Shown here: piece after piece, positions 7,943 to 16,816 of the stretch
Layout of the letters: each line of letters begins with the position of its first letter
Numbering within the stretch: position 1 is the first letter of the stretch
The notes under the pieces: model-generated
What the model saw: only the letters and a program-made list of their open reading frames with translations
Told to the model about the DNA's origin: nothing
Databases searched by the model: none
Made by a program: the position numbers and the translations under genes
Source: Flavobacterium psychrophilum
GTDB lineage: Bacteria; Bacteroidota; Bacteroidia; Flavobacteriales; Flavobacteriaceae
Length of the DNA: 28,951 bases
Direction: 5' to 3'
NCBI GenBank assembly: GCA_945905915.1
Contig: CAMDQL010000015.1
Location: forward strand, 1 to 28,951

Positions 7943-9046
7943 TTACTTGCGTAATTCATTTTTTCTGTCGTCAATGCGTTTTTGAGCAATTGACATGGCT
8001 GCTTGATGCGTGGTAATGTTATTGGTTTCAGCAAATTTGAAAATTTCTAACGATGTGTTATAAATATTTTCAGTTTTCTCCATGACTTGCGCACGGGTTA
8101 AATTTGCCAATTCAGAATACACATTAATTACACCACCCGCATTGATTAAGAAATCAGGGGCGTATAAAATAACTTTTTCTTTAAGAATTGTACCATGAAC
8201 CACTTCATTTGCCAACTGATTATTTGCGGCTCCAGCAATTACTTTAGCTTGGATTTTGTGAATTGTAGCATCGTTAATCGTTGCTCCTAAAGCACAAGGC
8301 GCGTAAATATCAACCTCAGCACTGTACAAATCTTCGCCTGTGAATATTTTGGCACCATATTTTTGACCTACTGCATGCAATCGATCTTCGTTAATATCTG
8401 CGATGGTAACAATAGCACCACTTTCGGTTAAATGTTGTACTAAAACTTCACCCACGTGGCCAATTCCTTGAACCAATACTTTTTTACCTTCTAAATTATC
8501 TGAACCAAATCTATATTTTGTAGCGGCTTTCAATCCCATGAAAACACCATAAGCTGTAATAGGCGATGGATTTCCTGATCCTCCTTTTTCTTCTGAAATA
8601 CCAGTAACATATTGCGTTACTTCGCGAACAGTGTCCATGTCTTTGGTTTCCATTCCTACATCTTCTGCAGTGATGTACTTTCCAGATAATGAATTTACAT
8701 ATTCGCCAAATTTACGCATCAACTCAGGTGTCTTTTGCGTTTTAGCATCTCCAATAATAACGGCTTTTCCACCTCCTAAATTCAATCCAGAAATAGATGA
8801 TTTAAAAGACATTCCACGAGACAAACGTAAAACATCGTTTAAAGCTTCCCATTCGTTGGCATAATTCCACATTCGAGTGCCGCCTAAAGCAGGTCCTAAA
8901 ACTGTGTTGTGAATTCCAATAATTGCTTTTAATCCTGTATCTTTGTCGTTACAAAAAACAACTTGTTCATGTCCATCAAAAGAAACTTGACCAAAAACTG
9001 GGTCTATTTTATGAAGCTCATTTGCTTTTAATAAATCTGCGGTCAT
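7943..9046 (-). CDS. leucine dehydrogenase (Glu/Leu/Phe/Val dehydrogenase family)
   Basis: The 367-residue cytoplasmic enzyme belongs to the amino-acid dehydrogenase family and probably interconverts leucine, isoleucine or valine with their 2-oxo acids using NAD. Visible motifs are the substrate-binding GPALGGTRMW, the LNLGGGKAVIIGD segment holding the catalytic lysine, TAEDVGM, the NAD-binding VQGIGHVGEVLVQHL with the Gly-rich turn, and GAANNQL. The frame can be extended ten codons to a TTG at 9076, but that TTG overlaps a TAATTTTG promoter match, so the ATG at 9046 (MTADLLKANELHKIDPVFG) is chosen. Leu versus Val or Phe preference cannot be settled by eye; the family in flavobacteria is normally annotated as leucine dehydrogenase. 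nusB follows downstream on the same strand. Confidence 0.9.
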   Translation of the reverse strand: MTADLLKANELHKIDPVFGQVSFDGHEQVVFCNDKDTGLKAIIGIHNTVLGPALGGTRMWNYANEWEALNDVLRLSRGMSFKSSISGLNLGGGKAVIIGDAKTQKTPELMRKFGEYVNSLSGKYITAEDVGMETKDMDTVREVTQYVTGISEEKGGSGNPSPITAYGVFMGLKAATKYRFGSDNLEGKKVLVQGIGHVGEVLVQHLTESGAIVTIADINEDRLHAVGQKYGAKIFTGEDLYSAEVDIYAPCALGATINDATIHKIQAKVIAGAANNQLANEVVHGTILKEKVILYAPDFLINAGGVINVYSELANLTRAQVMEKTENIYNTSLEIFKFAETNNITTHQAAMSIAQKRIDDRKNELRK

Positions 9047-9073
9047 GCGATATGTTTTGGTTTGAAAATTATT

Positions 9074-9081
9074 CAAAATTA
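9074..9081 (-). promoter_or_regulatory. candidate -7 element (TAATTTTG) for leucine dehydrogenase
   Basis: Read on the minus strand, positions 9081 to 9074 give TAATTTTG, a TAnnTTTG match 27 bases before the ATG at 9046. It overlaps the alternative TTG start, which argues against that start. Confidence 0.5.
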
Positions 9082-9239
9082 GAGTGCAATATTACGAATA
9101 ATTTTAAAATGGTATGAAAATTTATAGGTTTTTTATTAATTTAGCAATAAAATGTTGTGAAAACAAATAATAGTTCATTATCAATACATTAGCTTTTTAA
9201 TCCAATTGATAGTGAATAAGTAGTACAACTAAAAATACA

Positions 9240-11006
9240 ATGAAAGAATTACAATATTTAAACAAATATTTTATCAAATATAAGTATCGCTTCCTGTTGG
9301 GATTGTTGATTACTATTGTGGCGCAAATTTTTTCATTATTCACGCCAGAGCTTATTGGTAATTCAATTAAGGTCATCGAAGATTATGTACAATCGGCACA
9401 AAAAGACGTTGCATTACTAAAATATGAGCTTTTAAAAAACATTCTTTATATTCTTGCCACTACCATTATTGCTGGATTTTTTACTTTTCTAATGCGCCAA
9501 ACCTTAATTGTAATGTCGCGCTATGTAGAATTTGACCTAAAAAATGAAATCTTCAATCACTACCAAAATTTATCGCAACACTTTTACAAAAGAAACCGAA
9601 CGGGTGATTTAATGAACAGAATAAGTGAAGACGTTGGAAAAGTTAGAATGTATGTAGGTCCGGCCGTAATGTACACTTTAAACACCATCATGCGATTTAC
9701 TATTGTGATCATATACATGTATAATATTTCGCCGAAACTAACTTTATACTCGTTGCTTCCGCTTCCGCTGTTGTCGTATAGTATTTTCAAAATTAGTTCA
9801 GAAATTCATAAAAAAAGTAGCGCCTTTCAAAAAAACTTATCGAATTTATTTTCATTTACCCAAGAAATATTTTCGGGCATTCGAGTGATAAAAGCTTATG
9901 CTATTGAACAAAAAAAGCAAAATGACTTTTTAGAACTTACTAAAGAAAGCAATACAAAAGCAATGGATTTGGCTAAGGTAAATTCGCTTTTTGGGCCGTT
10001 AATGATTTTGTTAATTGGTTTGAGTAATTTGGTGGTTGTTTATGTGGGTGGCACAATGTATATTAATAATGATCCCGAAATTGAAAGCATTGGTGTTATT
10101 GCACAATTCATTTTATACATTAATATGTTGACTTGGCCTGTAGCTTCTCTAGGTTGGGTTTCTTCATTGGTGCAAGAAGCCGAAGCATCGCAAAAACGTA
10201 TTAATGAATTTTTAAAGGAAGAACCAGAGATAAAAAATTCTAATGAAATGCCTTCAAAAATCGAAGGAACTATAGAGTTCAAAAATGTGTCTTTTGATTA
10301 TGAAGACACCCAAATTAAAGCACTAGATCAAGTTTCATTTTCGGTAGAAAAAGGGAAAACTTTAGCAATTCTTGGTAAAACGGGTTCTGGAAAATCAACC
10401 ATTTTATCCTTAATTAGTAGATTATATGATGTTACCGGAGGAGAGATTAATATTGACAACCAACCTATTACGACTTTAAATTTATATGATTTACGCAATC
10501 AAATTAGTGTGGTGCCTCAAGATGCTTTTTTATTTTCAGACAGTATTAAAAACAACATCAAATTTGGCGATGAAAATGCAACGGATGATGAAGTGATAGA
10601 AGCAGCCAAAAAAGCGGTAGTTCATGAAAATATTCTGACTTTTAATGACCAATATGAAACCATATTAGGCGAACGTGGTATTACGCTTTCTGGTGGTCAA
10701 AAACAACGCGTGTCTATTGCAAGAGCGCTAATTAAAAATGCACCTATTTTGCTGTTAGATGATTGTTTAAGCGCTGTGGACACCGAAACAGAAGAAACTA
10801 TTTTAAACAATTTATTGACCTATTGCAAAGACAAAACAACCATTATTGTTAGTCATCGCGTTTCATCTGCAAAAAATGCCGACCAGATTATAATTTTGGA
10901 AGATGGAAAAATTATTGAAAAAGGTACTCATAATGAGCTAATTGAACAGAATGGTTATTATAAAGAGTTGTATGTGAAACAACTTTCGGAAAAAGAAATT
11001 AGCTAA
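9240..11006 (+). CDS. ABC transporter, fused permease and ATPase (MsbA/multidrug type)
   Basis: This is a 588-residue half-transporter of the ABCB/MsbA type. Residues ~15-300 form the six-helix membrane domain. Residues ~335-580 form the nucleotide-binding domain: Walker A ILGKTGSGKST (~375-385), Q-loop region VPQDAFLFSD, signature LSGGQKQRVSIARAL (~483), Walker B PILLLDDCLSAVD (~505) and switch histidine IIVSHRVSS (~540). It should work as a homodimer or with a partner in the inner membrane, exporting lipids or hydrophobic compounds; the substrate cannot be told from sequence. It is divergent from the leucine dehydrogenase gene with about 190 bases between them. The Walker B Glu is Asp-Cys here (LLDDC, not the usual D-E), which is notable because that Glu is normally catalytic. 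Confidence 0.92.
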   Translation: MKELQYLNKYFIKYKYRFLLGLLITIVAQIFSLFTPELIGNSIKVIEDYVQSAQKDVALLKYELLKNILYILATTIIAGFFTFLMRQTLIVMSRYVEFDLKNEIFNHYQNLSQHFYKRNRTGDLMNRISEDVGKVRMYVGPAVMYTLNTIMRFTIVIIYMYNISPKLTLYSLLPLPLLSYSIFKISSEIHKKSSAFQKNLSNLFSFTQEIFSGIRVIKAYAIEQKKQNDFLELTKESNTKAMDLAKVNSLFGPLMILLIGLSNLVVVYVGGTMYINNDPEIESIGVIAQFILYINMLTWPVASLGWVSSLVQEAEASQKRINEFLKEEPEIKNSNEMPSKIEGTIEFKNVSFDYEDTQIKALDQVSFSVEKGKTLAILGKTGSGKSTILSLISRLYDVTGGEINIDNQPITTLNLYDLRNQISVVPQDAFLFSDSIKNNIKFGDENATDDEVIEAAKKAVVHENILTFNDQYETILGERGITLSGGQKQRVSIARALIKNAPILLLDDCLSAVDTETEETILNNLLTYCKDKTTIIVSHRVSSAKNADQIIILEDGKIIEKGTHNELIEQNGYYKELYVKQLSEKEIS

Positions 11007-11075
11007 ACTATTGTTTAATCCGTTTTTTTTTTAGATTTTTGATTCGCTATAACTAATTAATTTGAAAGTAGGATT

Positions 11076-11450
11076 ATGAGAGAAAATGAAATGTTAGAAA
11101 AAGAAGATATTTTTTCTAAAGTATTGCGAGCAGGAAGAAGAACATATTTCTTTGATGTAAGAGCAACAAAAGCGGACGATTACTACATTACAATTACTGA
11201 AAGTAAAAAATTTACAGAAGAAGATGGTTCGTTTCATTTTAAGAAACACAAAATTTATCTGTACAAAGAAGATTTTGCTGCTTTTAGAGAAATATTAGAT
11301 GAAATGGTGGATTTTGTATTAGACAAAAAAGGCGAAGAAGTAATTTCTGAAAGACACCAAAAAGATTACAAAAGAGAAAATTATACTGAATCAACTGATG
11401 AAGTAAAATCTACCGATAGTTTTACAAATATTGATTTTGACGATATTTAA
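11076..11450 (+). CDS. PUR family DNA/RNA-binding protein (DUF3276)
   Basis: The 124-residue protein contains one PUR-type repeat: EDIFSKVLRAGRRTYFFDVR, DDYYITITESKK and HKIYLYKEDFAAFREILDEMVDFV. This is the conserved DUF3276 protein of Bacteroidetes, related to the Pur-alpha single-stranded nucleic-acid-binding fold. It is expected to dimerise and bind ssDNA or RNA in the cytoplasm. The last ~35 residues are charged and low in structure (KGEEVISERHQKDYKREN). It stands alone between the ABC transporter gene (69 bases upstream) and a strong terminator. The biological role is not defined in the family. Confidence 0.9.
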   Translation: MRENEMLEKEDIFSKVLRAGRRTYFFDVRATKADDYYITITESKKFTEEDGSFHFKKHKIYLYKEDFAAFREILDEMVDFVLDKKGEEVISERHQKDYKRENYTESTDEVKSTDSFTNIDFDDI

Positions 11451-11453
11451 TTT

Positions 11454-11482
11454 AAAATCCCGCAATAGCGGGATTTTTTTTT
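11454..11482 (+). terminator. intrinsic terminator after the PUR gene
   Basis: AAAATCCCGC (11454-11463) pairs with GCGGGATTTT (11468-11477), loop AATA, with the T run continuing to 11482. The convergent outer-membrane gene ends 40 bases away and may share it. Confidence 0.9.
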
Positions 11483-11522
11483 AAGGACTGCTTATATTAA
11501 ATTACAATCTGTAACCAAATAA

Positions 11523-13352
11523 CTATTCGTATCTAATATAAGCTGGTTTACCCAATTGAAAGTCATTTAATGTCAAATCAGTGTTTTCAAATGAGTTAGT
11601 TTTTAAAACATCATAGCCTTCAAATGGGATGTAAGGATAATATGAAAAGGATATTTGAAAACTGTTAAAAACTAAAAAATCATTGTTTATTTGAACTCCT
11701 ACACTAAATTTTGAGTCTACTTTACTATCAAAAAACGCATTTTTATTGGCTAACGAACCCATTGAAATATTGAAATAAGGACTAAAACGAAATCCATACC
11801 AACTTCCTGGAACATAGGACTGTGTTTGTAATGAAAAAATCCACTTTTGAGAACCTAAAATTCGGTTATTATAGCCTTCAATACCATAATAATTATTTAA
11901 TGTAAGCTGATCTTTGAACGAAGCATCTCTGTTGTTTCCCCAGATATACGTTGGTTTTATAAATTGTCTAAAACGCCATTTTCCCCAATTGATTAGCGGG
12001 CTAAAATAATTAAAACCAACTTTAAATGCCGTTTGTTCAGTAATCGATTTATTATAAAAACTTCCCCATTCTATAAAACTACTGAAATAACCAAAATTAT
12101 ATTTTTTCCCTTTTGAAAGGGTGATGCCCGAATACCATCGGGAAAAGTTATTTTTATCTTGATAACCAAAAATTAAAGCAATATTATGTCCGTATGGTAT
12201 ATCCTCAATGATGTCATAATTAAAAACATAATTGTCCTGATAAAATCGTTGTTTAGAAAGTCCAAAATATCCTATAATATTCTGTTCAGTAGTAAAAAAA
12301 GAAGAACTATCTAAAGACGCATCTGGATTTAACAAATACACTTTTTTATTAAAATTAACAGCCGTAATAAAATTTGTGTAAATGGCATCTTTGATACTAT
12401 TTTTTCCCAAACGAAAAGCTCTTCCATACCAATATTCTTGAAATTCAAATTTTAAAGGAGCTTCCACCAATGTATCTGCAATAGGAAAAAACTCTGAACT
12501 TAAAGTATTTTCTAAAAATATTCCTCCTGCATTTTTTGCAAAAACCGAATAAAAAGGACGCGATAAATTAACGCTTCGTTTATTATTTTTATTAAATTCA
12601 CTTGCATAAGTTAAATCTAACCGAATAAAACTATTTCTAATATTATTAATTGAATAGCTAGCAAAAACAGCTTGTTCTTTAGATCCAAACTTGTTTTGCA
12701 AGTTACCCGAAATTTGGTGTCCAAAACCAAGTATATTTCGTTCAGTTAATTTTAAACTACTTTGATTGGTTGAATAACTTCCATTTGGAATCAAACTCCA
12801 AGAATCTAAAACCCTTATCTTAACATCAATAGAATCATTTGATGCACCCAAAGAAATTGGGGTAACAACAACTTCACGTACATAACGCTGACTTCTAATT
12901 AAACGCTCCGATTCTTTTAAAAGTAACGAATCGCAAGCCTCATTTTTTTTAAATAATAGCAAATTTCGAATGGTAAATTCTTTGGTTTTCAAATGAATTG
13001 AATTTCCAAAACGTTCAAATCCATTCCGCGGTTTTTTACTCTCAGTAGTAACCGATTGTCCAAACGGATCTAAAGTTTCAATACTAATATTCCGAATGAT
13101 CTTTCCGTTTAATTTGTTGGTTATGAGAGGTTTGGTTATGGTTTTCTTTTCTGCAACAGGATTTTCAACTTTTAAAGCGGAAGAACGAAAAAATAACTTG
13201 TACACAAATTTATTAAACTTACTCTTTTTAGATAAATCATGTATTTCATTGTAAATTACAGTGGTGCTGTCTTTCGTTTTTACTTGAGCATGTCCACTCA
13301 ACGTAAAAAAACAAATAAATAGCACAAAAAATACCGTCTTATTGAAACTCAT
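11523..13352 (-). CDS. outer-membrane beta-barrel protein with POTRA-like domain (BamA/TamA superfamily)
   Basis: The 609-residue protein has a signal peptide (FFVLFICFFTLSGHAQ, cleavage near residue 23). At ~100-190 a POTRA-like module is visible: KTKEFTIRNLLLFKKNEACDSL, then ESERLIRSQRYVREVVVTP and SIDVKIRVLDSW, the pattern seen before BamA-type barrels. Residues ~195-605 have many alternating aromatic strands (RLDLTYASEF, FEFQEYWYG, FNYFSPLINWGKWRF, FQISFSYYPYIP), as in a 16-strand barrel. Compared with BamA it is short, with probably one recognisable POTRA, so it may be a lineage-specific insertase-like protein rather than BamA itself. It is a single gene on the minus strand, divergent from the helicase gene. 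Function is unknown. Confidence 0.75.
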   Translation of the reverse strand: MSFNKTVFFVLFICFFTLSGHAQVKTKDSTTVIYNEIHDLSKKSKFNKFVYKLFFRSSALKVENPVAEKKTITKPLITNKLNGKIIRNISIETLDPFGQSVTTESKKPRNGFERFGNSIHLKTKEFTIRNLLLFKKNEACDSLLLKESERLIRSQRYVREVVVTPISLGASNDSIDVKIRVLDSWSLIPNGSYSTNQSSLKLTERNILGFGHQISGNLQNKFGSKEQAVFASYSINNIRNSFIRLDLTYASEFNKNNKRSVNLSRPFYSVFAKNAGGIFLENTLSSEFFPIADTLVEAPLKFEFQEYWYGRAFRLGKNSIKDAIYTNFITAVNFNKKVYLLNPDASLDSSSFFTTEQNIIGYFGLSKQRFYQDNYVFNYDIIEDIPYGHNIALIFGYQDKNNFSRWYSGITLSKGKKYNFGYFSSFIEWGSFYNKSITEQTAFKVGFNYFSPLINWGKWRFRQFIKPTYIWGNNRDASFKDQLTLNNYYGIEGYNNRILGSQKWIFSLQTQSYVPGSWYGFRFSPYFNISMGSLANKNAFFDSKVDSKFSVGVQINNDFLVFNSFQISFSYYPYIPFEGYDVLKTNSFENTDLTLNDFQLGKPAYIRYE

Positions 13353-13451
13353 GAATTAAAAAATAGATTGCTTGTTTATTGGGGTGTAAAGTAACTAAAA
13401 ATAGCGCAAACTATGTTACATCCTGCAAAAAATCATTCCAAAAAGTTTATG

Positions 13452-13459
13452 TACCTTTG
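13452..13459 (+). promoter_or_regulatory. helicase-gene -7 element (TACCTTTG)
   Basis: TACCTTTG matches TAnnTTTG and lies 20 bases before the ATG at 13480. No clear -33 TTG is present at 17-20 bases. Confidence 0.5.
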
Positions 13460-13479
13460 CCAATAATTTTATCCCATTT

Positions 13480-14826
13480 ATGAAAACTTTTTTAGAATTT
13501 GATTTACCAAAATCCCTGCAAAAAGCGTTAGATGAATTAGGTTTTGTGCATCCTACACCTATTCAAGAAAAATCGCATTCGGTAATTCTATCAGGAAGAG
13601 ACATGATGGGTATTGCACAAACTGGAACAGGTAAAACATTTGCTTATTTATTACCAATACTGAAACAATGGAAATTTCAAAATAATGAATCGCCAAGAGT
13701 GGTTATTTTGGTTCCAACGCGTGAATTAGTAGTTCAAGTAGCCGAAGAAGTTGAAAAACTAACTAAATACATGAGTGTGAGAACACTAGGGATTTACGGT
13801 GGTGTTAATATCAATACACAACGAAAAGCATTGGCTGAAGGAGTTGACGTTTTAGTTGGAACCCCGGGACGAGTAATGGATTTAGGCCTTGATGGAGTTT
13901 TACGATTTGATACCTTGCAAAAATTAGTCATTGACGAATTTGACGAAATATTAAACTTAGGGTTCCGTGCACAATTGACTTCAATTTTATCGATGATGCG
14001 CGGTAAAAAACAAAACATTCTGTTTTCGGCAACCATGACTGAAGAAGTGGATGCGATGTTAGATGAATATTTTGAATTTCCAGAAGAGGTTTCATTGGCA
14101 CAAAGCGGAACTCCGTTGGAACAAATTGAACAAATTATCTATCAAGTTCCTAATTTTTTAACCAAATTAAATATGTTGAAACACTTGGTTCGCGAAACCG
14201 AAACCATGGAACGTGTTTTGATTTTTGTCAATAATAAGCGTATTGTAGATTTGGTTTTTGAAACATTAGACGAAGAATTCTCAGAACAATTTGGAGTAAT
14301 TCATTCCAATAAATCTCAAAATTATCGTTTGAATACGATGGCAGCTTTTCAGGCGGGCGAATTAAGAGGTTTAGTTACTACCGATATTATGGCGCGTGGT
14401 TTAGATATTTCTGATATTACCCACGTCATCAATTTACAATTTACTGAAGAACCTGAGAAATACATGCACCGAATTGGTAGAACTGGTCGTGCTGATAAAA
14501 CAGGTATTGCAATAAGTTTGGTTTCGCCGAGTGAAGTAGAATCAAAAATTGAGGTAGAATTGTTAATGAACACCGAAATTAAAGAATATGTACTTCCCGA
14601 AGATTTAAAAATCGAAGAACGCTATTTAGATTTCGAAAAAGAAAAGAAAAAAATGAAATTCTTGTTGAAAACACCTAAAAAAGAAGGTGGCGAAGCTTTT
14701 CACAAGAAGAAAGAAAAAAATGCAAAAGTAAACCTTGGTGGTCCAGGAAAACGCAAACCGCGTAAAACCGAATCAAGAAATAGAAACATTGAACGCAAAA
14801 GAGACGAGAAGCGGAAGAAAAAATAA
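13480..14826 (+). CDS. DEAD-box-type ATP-dependent RNA helicase (motif II DEFD)
   Basis: The 448-residue superfamily-2 RNA helicase shows all core motifs in order: Q motif (GFVHPTPIQ, 21-29), Walker A AQTGTGKT (46-53), PTREL, TPGR (128-131), motif II VIDEFDEIL (DEFD at 152-155), SAT (183-185), then in domain 2 RGLDI (~308) and HRIGRTGR (~330). The tail from ~395 is very lysine- and arginine-rich, as in RhlE-like helicases that act in ribosome assembly or RNA turnover. Motif II carries Phe where the family name residue is Ala; the two Asp and the Glu are intact, so ATPase activity is expected. It is alone on its transcript as far as can be seen, and probably cold- or growth-related by analogy only. 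Confidence 0.9.
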   Translation: MKTFLEFDLPKSLQKALDELGFVHPTPIQEKSHSVILSGRDMMGIAQTGTGKTFAYLLPILKQWKFQNNESPRVVILVPTRELVVQVAEEVEKLTKYMSVRTLGIYGGVNINTQRKALAEGVDVLVGTPGRVMDLGLDGVLRFDTLQKLVIDEFDEILNLGFRAQLTSILSMMRGKKQNILFSATMTEEVDAMLDEYFEFPEEVSLAQSGTPLEQIEQIIYQVPNFLTKLNMLKHLVRETETMERVLIFVNNKRIVDLVFETLDEEFSEQFGVIHSNKSQNYRLNTMAAFQAGELRGLVTTDIMARGLDISDITHVINLQFTEEPEKYMHRIGRTGRADKTGIAISLVSPSEVESKIEVELLMNTEIKEYVLPEDLKIEERYLDFEKEKKKMKFLLKTPKKEGGEAFHKKKEKNAKVNLGGPGKRKPRKTESRNRNIERKRDEKRKKK

Positions 14827-14865
14827 TTATTGATTGTCAATTATTAATTATCAATTCTATTTTCG

Positions 14866-14873
14866 TACTTTTG
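14866..14873 (+). promoter_or_regulatory. -7 element (TACTTTTG) before the BatA-like gene
   Basis: TACTTTTG matches TAnnTTTG and lies 17 bases before the ATG at 14891. It probably starts the four-gene run 14891-19100. Confidence 0.5.
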
Positions 14874-14890
14874 ACAAATTATAATTATAA

Positions 14891-16816
14891 ATGCAATTTA
14901 AACATCCAGAAATTCTTTACTTCCTTTTTCTGTTGGTTATACCAATTTTGGTGCATTTATTTCAATTACGTCGCTTTAAAATAGAATATTTTACCAACGT
15001 AAAACTACTCAAAAAACTTCAAACTCAAACCCGAAAAAGTGCTAAAATCAAGAAATGGTTATTGTTAGCCACACGATTATTGTTATTAACTTGTTTAATT
15101 TTAGCCTTTGCACAGCCCTTTTTTGACGCCAAAGACACTACAAATAAAAGTAACGAACTCATCATTTTATTAGATAATTCGTTTTCCATGCAAGCAAAAG
15201 GTGCAAAAGGCGAATTACTCAAACGTAGCATCCAAGAACTTTTAGAAGAATTACCCGAAAACCAACAATTTTCATTACTTACCAATTCAGAAGTTTTTTG
15301 GGACACCGATATTAAATCAATTCAAAAAGAATTGCAGAATTTAAAGTATTCCGCAACGCCTTTTCAGTTGGATTACCTAATTAATCAGGTAGAAATCAAA
15401 AAGAAAAATACTAAAAAAGATTACGTCATCATTACCGATGCCATTCAATCTGAAAGCAAAAAGGCGTTTAACCTCTCGGATAATAATGTTGTGTATTTCA
15501 TCCAACCCGAAGCACAAAACAAAACAAACATAAGTATTGATAAAGTAATCATTTCGAATGTTTTAGACCAATTTTACGAATTAAAAATCACGCTTCAAGC
15601 TTTTGGAATCACTGAAAATGAAGTACCGCTTTCGGTTTTAAGTAACAATAAAGCCATTGCGAAAACCATTGCAAAATTTGAATCAGCCATTACAGATATT
15701 GCAATTACAATTCCAAAAAAAGATTTTCACGGAACTATTAGCATCGAAGATAACAGTTTAAGTTACGACAATACGTATTATGTAAGTATTTCAAAACCCA
15801 AAAAAGCCTCTGTAATTGCTATTGGAATTTCAGATAAAAATAATTTCTTAAGCCGTATTTTCACAACAGAGGAATTCAGTTTTGTAACTACCGATTTAGC
15901 AACTTTAGATTACAATCAAATTGAGAATCAAGATGCAATTTTATTAAATGAATTAGAAGATTTGCCTATAGCTCTGGGAACAACATTGAAATCATTCTAC
16001 GAAAAAGGAGGCTCAATTGCATTCATTCCGAATGGAAAAAATACGCCAAATTTATTGAATACTTTTGCTAAAAACTTCGGTGGATTGAGTTATTCAAAAC
16101 TTTCAACTTCAGGTAAACAAATCACAAAAATCAACTTTGATCATCCATTATACCAAACCGTTTTTGAGAAGAAAGTAACTAATTTTCAATATCCAAATAC
16201 AAAAGAAAGCTTTGGTTTAACTGGAACTTCAAACATTTTACAATACGAAGACAATTCTGTTTTTGTGGGTTCAACAACCAATCGATTGGGAACATTTTAC
16301 GCTTTTTCTGCGCCGATAAACAAACAAAACAGTAATTTCCAAAATGCGCCATTAATTGTTCCTACTTTTTACAACATGGGGCAAAATGAAGGAAAAACAG
16401 GAATTAGCGCCTTTACAATTGGAGCAAACGAAAACCTAATTTTAGAAACTAGTTTAGCAAAAGACGAAGTAGTTTCGGTACAAAAAGACGGTTATAGTTT
16501 TATTCCGATGCAACAAATTTTAAATGCAAAATGCAAACTATCTTTTGGCGATTACCCGGAAGTAGCTGGAAATTTTGATGTAATGAAGGGAAAAAATTCG
16601 TTAAAGAAAATCAGCTTCAACTATCCACGAACCGAAAGCAATTTAACGCAAGTTTCAACCGCTAATTTTGAAAATTTCACTAAAATAAATAACATATCAA
16701 CCGCTTTAAATGACATTGCATCAGATCGAACGAGCAATGAAATTTGGAAATGGTTTATATTTGCAACACTATTATTACTAATAACAGAGCTACTAATTCA
16801 AAAATTTGTAAAATGA
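14891..16816 (+). CDS. BatA-like membrane protein with vWA-like domain
   Basis: The 641-residue protein begins with MQFKHPEILYFLFLLVIPILVHLF and RRFKIEYFTN, the aerotolerance-regulator N-terminal (BatA) signature. A second membrane helix lies at ~56-75. A vWA-type fold follows, with a MIDAS-like DNSFS (Asp95, Ser97, Ser99) in IILLDNSFSM. The long middle part (~200-600) is periplasmic-looking, and a last helix (WFIFATLLLLITELLIQ) closes the chain. Bat proteins are linked to stress tolerance in Bacteroidetes, but this stand-alone paralog is not in a batABCDE operon. Its TGA overlaps the ATG of the next gene (ATGA), so the two are translationally coupled. Precise function is unknown. Confidence 0.85.
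   Translation: MQFKHPEILYFLFLLVIPILVHLFQLRRFKIEYFTNVKLLKKLQTQTRKSAKIKKWLLLATRLLLLTCLILAFAQPFFDAKDTTNKSNELIILLDNSFSMQAKGAKGELLKRSIQELLEELPENQQFSLLTNSEVFWDTDIKSIQKELQNLKYSATPFQLDYLINQVEIKKKNTKKDYVIITDAIQSESKKAFNLSDNNVVYFIQPEAQNKTNISIDKVIISNVLDQFYELKITLQAFGITENEVPLSVLSNNKAIAKTIAKFESAITDIAITIPKKDFHGTISIEDNSLSYDNTYYVSISKPKKASVIAIGISDKNNFLSRIFTTEEFSFVTTDLATLDYNQIENQDAILLNELEDLPIALGTTLKSFYEKGGSIAFIPNGKNTPNLLNTFAKNFGGLSYSKLSTSGKQITKINFDHPLYQTVFEKKVTNFQYPNTKESFGLTGTSNILQYEDNSVFVGSTTNRLGTFYAFSAPINKQNSNFQNAPLIVPTFYNMGQNEGKTGISAFTIGANENLILETSLAKDEVVSVQKDGYSFIPMQQILNAKCKLSFGDYPEVAGNFDVMKGKNSLKKISFNYPRTESNLTQVSTANFENFTKINNISTALNDIASDRTSNEIWKWFIFATLLLLITELLIQKFVK

Noticed and set aside
16744..16812. Longer start for the dihydroorotase-like gene
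   Set aside because: It would lie within the BatA-like coding sequence; the ATGA overlap at 16813 is the natural start.
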